A program made the translations under genes and the position numbers. The notes beneath the pieces are model-generated. The model was given only the letters and a program-made list of their open reading frames with translations. It was not told where the DNA came from and did no database searches. Below, in pieces: positions 16,305 to 21,809 of a stretch of DNA of 21,809 nucleotides. The DNA is taken from positions 1-21,809 of the forward strand of contig JAEZKB010000003.1 of the NCBI GenBank assembly GCA_023415605.1. Reading direction: 5' to 3'. The number at the start of each line of letters is the position of its first letter. Positions within the stretch are counted from its first letter, which is position 1. The DNA is from Pseudomonadota bacterium (GTDB lineage Bacteria > Pseudomonadota > Alphaproteobacteria > Rhizobiales > Devosiaceae).

Positions 16305-17918
16305 TCACATCGATTGGTCAAATCCGCGCGGCACCAGGGGCGCTCGCACCGCCTCCTGGCCGCCGCCAGGCGCCAGCGCCTCCTCCTGCCGCTCCGGACA
16401 ATCCCGCCGGGTGCAGAGTCGGCAGGCTGGACCCACGGGTACATCAGCTGACACGTCGGACAGGTCGAGCCCGGCGCCATAGACTGTCTGATCCGCATGC
16501 AGCACGTCGCAGGCCAGCATCACCGAGGTATGGATCGCCCGGTCCGAAAAGCTCGCTGCCCGCCGTCCTGCCGTCTTGGCCACGAAGAGGTACCGCGACC
16601 CATCCGAAAACTGCACCACCTGCCGCACCAGTTGCTCAGGGGTACGGAACGCATTGTAGATCGCCCAGAGCGGACAGGCATGCCCGCTATTGGGCAGCAG
16701 CAGTCCGGGCAACGGAAAATGCTTGGTCAGGCGCCCCGCCGGATCGCTCCGCAGAAAGCCGAACGGCACCCCTTCTTGCCCGGGCTTCCGCAACGTCACC
16801 AGCCGATGCGCCACCTGCTCGAAGCTCGCCGTATAGCTCTGCCGCAGCGCCTCTACGTCGTACCGCAGCATCTCCGCATCTTCGAGAAACCGCCCGTAGG
16901 GAAAGACCATCGCGCCTGCCACGTAGGAGGACAGCGCCCGATAGGCCAACCGCCGCGCCGTCGCCGAAGTCAGCACCGGCGCCGCCACTTCCCGCTCGAT
17001 CGCCTCGCCCGCTGCCAATTCCGCATAAAGGCGGCACAGCTGGAACTGCCGGGTCGCGGCGATCGCTGAGGTCTGGAACCACATCTCCCGCCGCTGTGGG
17101 TCGAAGCGGTACTGTCCGGGAAAGCCGCGCGCATCGACCTCGCGCCCGGCCGAGCGCCGTACCTCGACGCCGAACCGCGTGCTCAACGCATCGATCAGCG
17201 TCCCCTCGTGCAGCGGCCCGATCTCGCCCACAAGCGTCTCCGCCACAGCTTCGAGCGCCGGGAAATAATTGTCGCTCTGGAAAATCAGGTCGTCGAGTTC
17301 GCGCACCGGCGACGCGGCCCGCCTCTGCCCCGCATCGCGGTCGAACTGCCCGATCAGGTTCCGCGCCACGTCGGTCATCCCCCGCGCCTCGCGCGCGATC
17401 GAACTCACAAACCGCCTCCGCTCATCCTCGGCGAGATCCGGCACGTCCTCGAGAATTTCCGCCCCCGACCGCACCGCAGTGATTCCCGAGAGGATGCGGT
17501 GCAGGAGTTCGGCGAACAGCGGATCCGCCTGCAGTCGCTGCGCATAGTCGTCGGCGCTCGCCACGGCGCCCGCATAGGCCCGGTGAAGTTGCACGATCGC
17601 GCCGGCCGCCGCCGGATGCCGCGCCACAAGCTCGCGCGCATCCCCCGCTCCGAGCCGCAGGTGCACCAGTACCGGATCGGCGAACGCCTCTTCGAGCTCG
17701 GCGATCAGCCGGTGCTCGCTCTCACCCGTCAGTTCCCCGATTTCGATCTGCAGTTCCGCCGCTAGTCGCAGCAGCAGCGTGCCGCCGACATCGCGCTTGT
17801 TGGCCTCTATGAGGTTGAGATAACTCGGCGAAATCCCCGCCCGCCGCGCCAGTTCGGCCTGCCCGATCCCCAGCGCCTTGCGCCGCGAACTGATCCTGAT
17901 CCCGATCGGCGCCCGCAT
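16305..17918 (-). CDS. XRE-family regulator related to short-chain fatty acyl-CoA regulators
   Basis: A 537-residue regulator. Residues about 5-65 are an XRE helix-turn-helix (GIGQAELARRAGISPSYLNLIEANKR). Residues about 220-400 resemble the ImmA/IrrE-like domain, but the metallopeptidase HExxH is absent (the matching stretch reads QFQLCRLYAELAAG), so it is likely a ligand domain. Residues about 405-515 match the Cys-containing C-terminal domain (DUF2083 type), with Cys415, Cys470 and CRLCTRRDC (499-507) that may bind a metal. RamB and related regulators of acetate, propionate and glyoxylate metabolism share this plan and sense acyl-CoA. Residues 134-192 form an extra helical stretch resembling a kinase dimerisation domain with His140. 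The ATG has GGGAGGGG 6 bases upstream. It is divergent from the uptake system and upstream of the receiver/SSS kinase genes, so it may control both. The specific ligand is unknown. Confidence 0.92.
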   Translation of the reverse strand: MRAPIGIRISSRRKALGIGQAELARRAGISPSYLNLIEANKRDVGGTLLLRLAAELQIEIGELTGESEHRLIAELEEAFADPVLVHLRLGAGDARELVARHPAAAGAIVQLHRAYAGAVASADDYAQRLQADPLFAELLHRILSGITAVRSGAEILEDVPDLAEDERRRFVSSIAREARGMTDVARNLIGQFDRDAGQRRAASPVRELDDLIFQSDNYFPALEAVAETLVGEIGPLHEGTLIDALSTRFGVEVRRSAGREVDARGFPGQYRFDPQRREMWFQTSAIAATRQFQLCRLYAELAAGEAIEREVAAPVLTSATARRLAYRALSSYVAGAMVFPYGRFLEDAEMLRYDVEALRQSYTASFEQVAHRLVTLRKPGQEGVPFGFLRSDPAGRLTKHFPLPGLLLPNSGHACPLWAIYNAFRTPEQLVRQVVQFSDGSRYLFVAKTAGRRAASFSDRAIHTSVMLACDVLHADQTVYGAGLDLSDVSADVPVGPACRLCTRRDCPERQEEALAPGGGQEAVRAPLVPRGFDQSM

Positions 17919-18006
17919 CTTTTTCCCCTCCCGCCGGCCCGTTTTCTCTCCTCCGAAGACCGTGAGCGAGGGCGGCGACTGTCAACAGATTTACACCATT
18001 CACCGC

Positions 18007-18036
18007 GTGATAGTGCAAGTATTAACAAAATCTAAT
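18007..18036 (+). promoter_or_regulatory. Candidate promoter of the uptake operon
   Basis: GTGATA (18007-18012), an 18-base spacer and TCTAAT (18031-18036, five of six to consensus) lie in the AT-rich island 17980-18060 of the otherwise GC-rich gap between the XRE regulator and the binding-protein gene. This leaves a leader of about 100 bases. The same island also offers a minus-strand TTGACA (complement of 17980-17985) without a good -10, so the regulator's own promoter is unresolved. Confidence 0.35.
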
Positions 18037-18055
18037 AGGTATTTCAATGCACTAT
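18010..18055. promoter_or_regulatory. Inverted repeat flanking the candidate promoter
   Basis: ATAGTGCA (18010-18017) and its exact reverse complement TGCACTAT (18048-18055) are 30 bases apart and bracket the candidate promoter. The arm centres are 38 bases apart. This geometry suits two dimers of a repressor or activator, plausibly the XRE regulator encoded next door. Assignment to that protein is inference. Confidence 0.45.
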
Positions 18056-18133
18056 TGACCGCCTTTTCCATTCGGCCCCATCCTGCGCAATGCGGTGAGG
18101 TGTCCCGGCACGCATCTGGCCCCCCGCGCAACA

Positions 18134-18138
18134 GGAGG
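18134..18138 (+). promoter_or_regulatory. Strong ribosome binding site of the binding-protein gene
   Basis: GGAGG, 6 bases before ATG 18145, is one of the clearest Shine-Dalgarno sequences in the window. It fixes the start over the much earlier in-frame opening at 17878, which would run across the intergenic region. High expression is usual for periplasmic binding proteins. Confidence 0.85.
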
Positions 18139-18144
18139 AGCACA

Positions 18145-19497
18145 ATGACCCAGTTTCGTAAGGGGCTGACGCGCCGCGACGCGCTTCGCACCGGTCTCGC
18201 CGGCATCATCGCCACCGGTGTCGCCCCCACGTTCTTTACGCGTGGCGCCTACGCCCAGGAGTTCTGCAACGCCCCGACGGGTGACTCCGTCACCCTCGGT
18301 TTCGTCATGCCCTTGACCGGCGCCTATGCCGACGAAGGTGCCGACCAGCAGCGCGCCTTCGAACTCGCTGTCGAACACCTCAATGGCGGGGGCGATGGCG
18401 GCATGATCCCGACCTTCTCGTCCAAGACGCTCAAGGGCAACGGCATCCTCGGCAAGAAGGTCGCCTATGTCACCGGCGACGACCAGACCAAGCCCGACGC
18501 CGGTCGCGACACGGCCCGCCGTATGATCGAACGCGATGGCGCCGTGATGATCTCCGGCTGCTCGTCCTCGGGTGTGGCCATCGCCGAACAGGCGCTGTGT
18601 CAGGAAAAGGGCATCATCTACATGGCCGGCCTGACCCACTCCAACGACACCACCGGCAAGGACAAGAAGCGCTACGGCTTCCGTCACTTCTTCAATGCCT
18701 ACCAGTCCGGTGTCGCCCTTGGCCCGATCCTCGGCGGGGCCTATGGCAAGGACCGTGTCGCCTACCACCTGACCGCCGACTACACCTGGGGCTGGACCCA
18801 GGAAGAATCGATGATCAAGGCGACCGAGGCCCTCGGCTGGAAGACCCTGCCGCCGGTCCGCACGCCGGTGAACGCTGGCGATTTCAGCCAGTATCTGACC
18901 CCGGTGCTGAATTCCGGCGCCGACGTGCTGATCCTCAACCACTACGGCTTTGACGGTGTGAACTCGATCACCCAGGCCATGCAGTTCGGCATGCGTGACA
19001 AGCAGGCCAACGGCAAGGACTTCCAGATCGTCTTGCCGCTCGTGTCCGACCTCATGGCCAAGGGCGCCGGCGAAGCCATCAAGGGCGTCTACGGCACCGC
19101 CAACTGGGACTGGCAGCTCGGCGACGACGCCTCCAAGGCCTTCACCAAGTCGTTCGGTGCCAAGTTCGGGCAGCCGCCGAGCCAGATCGCCCAGACCTCC
19201 TACGCCCAGGTCCTGCTCTACGCCGATGCGGTGGAACGTGCCGGCACCTTCTATCCGCCTGAAGTGATCAAGGCCCTCGAAGATTATGAGTTCGACGGCC
19301 TCGGCAATGGCCCGACCACCTATCGCGGTTCGGACCACCAGTGCTTCAAGGAAGTCTACGCGGTCAAGGGCAAGGACACTCCGGCCAATCCGTTCGACCT
19401 GCTCGAAGTCGTCGGCACCGCATCCAAGGAATCGGTGACCTACGATCCGGCCATCTTTGGTGGCGAACTCGGCCCGGATACGGCCGTCGCCTGCTGA
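18145..19497 (+). CDS. ABC transporter substrate-binding protein, branched-chain amino acid/amide type
   Basis: A 450-residue periplasmic receptor of the LivJ/HAAT-like type I binding-protein family. The N-terminus MTQFRKGLTRRDALRTGLAG carries a twin-arginine pair (Arg10-Arg11), a hydrophobic core and a cleavage site after AYA (residues 35-37), so Tat export is likely. The mature part has the family pattern VTLGFVMPLTGAYADEG, then GDDQTKPDAGRDTARRMIERDGAVMISG, then IIYMAGLTHSNDTTG. It delivers a ligand to the permeases encoded next. The family takes branched-chain amino acids, amides, urea, aromatic or short-chain carboxylates; the ligand cannot be read off. The acyl-CoA-type regulator divergent from it favours a carboxylate, but this is inference. 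A hairpin terminator and a repeat separate it from the permease genes, which would let it be made in excess. Confidence 0.94.
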   Translation: MTQFRKGLTRRDALRTGLAGIIATGVAPTFFTRGAYAQEFCNAPTGDSVTLGFVMPLTGAYADEGADQQRAFELAVEHLNGGGDGGMIPTFSSKTLKGNGILGKKVAYVTGDDQTKPDAGRDTARRMIERDGAVMISGCSSSGVAIAEQALCQEKGIIYMAGLTHSNDTTGKDKKRYGFRHFFNAYQSGVALGPILGGAYGKDRVAYHLTADYTWGWTQEESMIKATEALGWKTLPPVRTPVNAGDFSQYLTPVLNSGADVLILNHYGFDGVNSITQAMQFGMRDKQANGKDFQIVLPLVSDLMAKGAGEAIKGVYGTANWDWQLGDDASKAFTKSFGAKFGQPPSQIAQTSYAQVLLYADAVERAGTFYPPEVIKALEDYEFDGLGNGPTTYRGSDHQCFKEVYAVKGKDTPANPFDLLEVVGTASKESVTYDPAIFGGELGPDTAVAC

Positions 19498-19504
19498 TCC
19501 TCTT

Positions 19505-19544
19505 ACCTGCGGGACCCGCCCCTTTCGGTTTCCGCAGGTGTTTT
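19505..19544 (+). terminator. Hairpin terminator/attenuator after the binding-protein gene
   Basis: ACCTGCGG (19505-19512) pairs perfectly with CCGCAGGT (19532-19539) and can gain a G-T and an A-T pair inside. GTTTT follows directly. The stop codon of the binding-protein gene is 7 bases upstream of the left arm. The T run is short, so partial read-through into the permease genes is likely, giving more binding protein than permease. Confidence 0.6.
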
Positions 19545-19554
19545 AGTCGGGTCC

Positions 19555-19681
19555 CCTTCTCCCCTCCGGGAGAAGGTGGCTCGGCGAAGCAGCGGATGAG
19601 AGGCTTCGAGCCGACCGGGCGCCTCCCCTTGGAGCAATCCGGCACGAGACCGCCACGAGGCCGGCTCGAAACCCGTCATCC
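19555..19681. repeat. Mosaic intergenic repeat with nested hairpins (RIME-like)
   Basis: Starts with a perfect 9-base hairpin (CCTTCTCCC 19555-19563, loop CTCC, GGGAGAAGG 19568-19576). It continues GTGGC, then CGAAGC and GGATGAG, the wording of the dispersed intergenic elements of rhizobia and relatives. A second, larger inverted repeat pairs 19594-19616 with 19659-19681 (19 of 23 positions), around a 42-base loop. No open reading frame fits it. It fills most of the 220-base gap between the binding-protein and permease genes and could form strong RNA structure there. Confidence 0.6.
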
Positions 19682-19717
19682 ACTACTCGACTGACCTGCG
19701 CTCCTGCGGAGACTAGA

Positions 19718-20746
19718 ATGGACGCCATCCTCGCCCAGCTGCTCAACGGCCTCGACAAGGGCGGCGCCTACGCGCTCATCGCGCTGGGCCTGACCCTCGT
19801 CTTCGGCACACTGGGTGTCGTCAACTTCGCCCACGGCGCCCTCTTCATGCTCGGCGCCTTCTGCGCCGTTACCTTCCGTCAGATCATCACCATGGAAACC
19901 GTGGTGATCGATCCCGAACAACTCTCACCCTGGGGCACGCCCCTCGAGATCCGCACCCCGCTGGCCCAGACCTGGTTCGGCGACTTCGGTGCCGTGCTGG
20001 TCGACTATTCGGTGCCGCTGTCCATCCTCCTCGCCATCCCGGTCATGCTGGTGATCGGCATCGTCATGGAACGCGGACTCATCAAGCACTTCTACAAGCG
20101 CCCGCATGCCGAGCAGATCCTCGTGACCTTCGGCCTTGCCATCGTGCTGCAGGAAATCGTCAAGGCGATCTTCGGCCCTAATCCCTGGAGCCAGCCGATC
20201 CCCTCGAGCGTGCGCGGCGCCTTCGATGTCGGCGCGATGCTTGGCCTGGCGCCTGGCGCCCTCACCTATCCGATGTGGCGCCTCATCTACTTCCTCTTCT
20301 CCCTCGGCGTCATCGGCGCGGTCTTCGCCTTCCTGCGCTTCACCACCTTCGGCATGGTGGTCCGTGCCGGCATGGCCGACCGCGAGACGGTGGGGCTCCT
20401 CGGCATCAACATCGACCGCCGCTTCACCATCATGTTCGGCATCGCCGCCGTGGTCGCCGGGCTTGCCGGCGTCATGTACACGCCCCTGCTGCCACCCAAC
20501 TACCACCAGGGCATGGACTTCCTCGTCCTCTCCTTCGTGGTCGTGGTCGTGGGTGGCATGGGCTCGTTGCCCGGCGCCGTCGCTGCCGGCTTCCTGCTCG
20601 GCATCGTCCAGAGCTTTGCCTCCATGAGCGAGGTCAAGCAGATCATCCCGGGCATCGATCAGATCATCATCTACCTCATTGCCGTCGTCATCCTGCTCGT
20701 CCGCCCGCGCGGTCTGCTGGGTCGCCGCGGCATGATGGAGTCCTGA
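19718..20746 (+). CDS. LivH-type ABC transporter permease
   Basis: A 342-residue inner-membrane permease of the LivH branch. The family N-terminus is clear (LLNGLDKGGAYALIALGLTLVFGTLGVVNFAHGALFMLGAF), as is the coupling region FTTFGMVVRAGMADRETVGLLGINIDR and the C-terminal VVVVGGMGSLPGAVAAGFLLG and LLVRPRGLLGRRG. It is about 30 residues longer than the usual LivH (about 308) because of an extra segment at about residues 50-95 between the first helices, probably a periplasmic loop. ATG 19718 has GGAG 6 bases upstream. One base separates its stop from the LivM-type ATG. It should pair with the LivM-type permease and two ATPases, which are not in the window, to import the ligand of the upstream binding protein. 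Confidence 0.95.
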   Translation: MDAILAQLLNGLDKGGAYALIALGLTLVFGTLGVVNFAHGALFMLGAFCAVTFRQIITMETVVIDPEQLSPWGTPLEIRTPLAQTWFGDFGAVLVDYSVPLSILLAIPVMLVIGIVMERGLIKHFYKRPHAEQILVTFGLAIVLQEIVKAIFGPNPWSQPIPSSVRGAFDVGAMLGLAPGALTYPMWRLIYFLFSLGVIGAVFAFLRFTTFGMVVRAGMADRETVGLLGINIDRRFTIMFGIAAVVAGLAGVMYTPLLPPNYHQGMDFLVLSFVVVVVGGMGSLPGAVAAGFLLGIVQSFASMSEVKQIIPGIDQIIIYLIAVVILLVRPRGLLGRRGMMES

Positions 20747-20747
20747 C

Positions 20748-21809
20748 ATGGAACTCTTCCGCATGCCCCGTCGCGACCTCATTACCCTGGTGATCTTCGC
20801 CGCCGTCGTCCTCACCATGCCGATCTGGCTGCAGCCCTTGGGCGCCGCCTACCCGGCGCTGATGCAGAAGTTCGTCATCTCGGCGATCTTCGCCATCGGC
20901 TTCAACATCCTCTTCGGCCTCACCGGCTACCTGAGCTTCGGCCACGCCGCCTTCCTCGGCGTCGGCTCCTACACGGCGGTCTGGTCGTTCAAGCTCCTGA
21001 CCATGGACGCGATCCCGGCGATCTTCTTCGCCATCCTCGTCTCCGGCGTCTTCTCTCTGGTCATCGGTTATCTGAGCCTCCGGCGCTCGGGCATCTACTT
21101 CTCCATCCTGACGCTCGCCTTCGCGCAGATGTGCTACAACCTCGCCTATTCGGTGCTCACTCCGATCACCAACGGCGAAACCTCGCTGCAGCTCACCCTG
21201 CAGGACCCGCGCATCATCGATAACGCGCTCGCGCCGCGTCCGGCCGGCCTGCCCTCGGCAAGCCTCTTCGGCCACACCTTCAACGGCTTGGAAGGCTTCT
21301 ACTTCTGCGCCGTGGTTCTGCTGATTGCCTTCTTCATCACCCAAAAAATCTTCTCGTCGCCCTTCGGCATGATGCTGCGCGCCATCAAGTCCAACCAGAC
21401 GCGCATGAACTACACGGGCTTCAACACCAAGCCCTATACCCTGACCGCCTTCGTCATCTCCGGCATGTTCGCCGGCCTCGCCGGCGCCCTTTTCGCCATC
21501 ACCGATCCGCTGGCCGGCACCGAACGCATGCAGTGGACGGCGTCAGGCGAGGTCGTCCTCATGACCATTCTGGGCGGCGTTGGCACCCTCGTTGGCCCGG
21601 TGCTGGGCGCCTGGCTCATCGAGTACTTCGAGAACATCTTCTCGGCCTTCAACGAGAGTGTCGTCCACCGCTTCTTCTCTTTCCTGCCGGCCGAGATCGT
21701 TGATCCGGTCAGCGCGATCGCGTCCAAGTTCGTCGGCGAGGGCTGGCATCTCACCCTGGGTCTCATCTTCGTGCTCGTCGTGGTCTTCCTGCCCGGCGGC
21801 ATCATGGAG
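20748..21809 (+). CDS. LivM-type ABC transporter permease (3' end cut by window)
   Basis: The frame is open from ATG 20748 to the right edge: 354 codons. LivM-family hallmarks are present: ISAIFAIGFNILFGLTGYLSFGHAAFLGVGSYT, LSLRRSGIYFSILTLAFAQM, SPFGMMLRAIKSNQTRMNYTG (coupling loop), FVISGMFAGLAGALFAI and GEVVLMTILGGVGTLVGPVLGAWLIE. The visible end, VVVFLPGGIME, matches the last helix and the Pro-Gly-Gly turn, so only a short tail should be missing. It starts one base after the LivH-type stop, with GGAG 7 bases upstream (20737-20740), so the two permeases are co-translated. The ATPase genes expected for this system would lie to the right of the window. Confidence 0.95.
   Translation, partial: MELFRMPRRDLITLVIFAAVVLTMPIWLQPLGAAYPALMQKFVISAIFAIGFNILFGLTGYLSFGHAAFLGVGSYTAVWSFKLLTMDAIPAIFFAILVSGVFSLVIGYLSLRRSGIYFSILTLAFAQMCYNLAYSVLTPITNGETSLQLTLQDPRIIDNALAPRPAGLPSASLFGHTFNGLEGFYFCAVVLLIAFFITQKIFSSPFGMMLRAIKSNQTRMNYTGFNTKPYTLTAFVISGMFAGLAGALFAITDPLAGTERMQWTASGEVVLMTILGGVGTLVGPVLGAWLIEYFENIFSAFNESVVHRFFSFLPAEIVDPVSAIASKFVGEGWHLTLGLIFVLVVVFLPGGIME

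Noticed and set aside
16305..17918. Active ImmA/IrrE-type protease in the XRE regulator
   Set aside because: The position where HExxH should stand reads CRLYAEL, so zinc protease activity is not expected.
1..21809. Phage defence, CRISPR, toxin-antitoxin or mobile element content
   Set aside because: No direct repeat array, transposase, integrase, toxin pair or nuclease-helicase set was found. Ku here groups with repair genes rather than a defence island.

Overview
This is a GC-rich, gene-dense bacterial window of chromosomal character: 18 genes, no stretch over about 230 bases without one, and no rRNA, tRNA, CRISPR, insertion sequence or phage gene. A bacterial Ku, an FCD-type GntR regulator, an SSS-type sensor kinase, an acyl-CoA-responsive type XRE regulator and a rhizobial-style intergenic repeat together suggest an alphaproteobacterium, probably Hyphomicrobiales. 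The genus cannot be fixed from the sequence alone.

Layout. (1) 1-3420, + strand: Ku (cut at the left edge), a BRCT/MerR-like/TPR protein, a small alpha/beta hydrolase and exonuclease III are packed end to end like an operon. This is a DNA break and base repair block with two unexplained members. (2) 3526-5445, +: a membrane-bound diguanylate cyclase (LytS-type 5TM, two PAS, GGEEF). It overlaps by 4 bases the end of the convergent gene that follows. (3) 5442-8332: a hydroxyproline-type catabolic island. A proline racemase-family epimerase (-) and a DapA-family deaminase (+) diverge from a short intergenic region holding an inverted repeat, and a GntR/FCD regulator (-) follows. (4) 8471-11682, +: a YbbA/YbbP-type ABC exporter pair with a TGATG overlap. 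(5) 11691-17918, -: read from right to left, an XRE-type regulator related to short-chain fatty acyl-CoA regulators, a single-domain response regulator, a 75-residue membrane protein, an SSS-STAC-histidine kinase of the CbrA/CrbS type, and an M24 aminopeptidase. (6) 18145 to the right edge, +: a periplasmic binding protein with a Tat-like signal, a LivH-type permease and a LivM-type permease (cut at the right edge). A hairpin terminator and a mosaic repeat separate the binding protein from the permeases.

How the parts may work together. Blocks 5 and 6 share the 17919-18144 intergenic region and read as one carboxylate sensing and uptake island: a transporter-like kinase and its partner receiver, a cytoplasmic acyl-CoA-type regulator, and an uptake system transcribed away from the regulator. 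The regulator carries an unusual segment resembling a histidine-kinase dimerisation helix pair, the most intriguing protein-level observation here. Most of the window consists of recognisable families. The less described parts are the BRCT/MerR-like/TPR protein beside Ku, the dimerisation-like insert in the XRE regulator, the small membrane protein coupled to the SSS kinase, and the Ser/Cys active site of the epimerase homologue.
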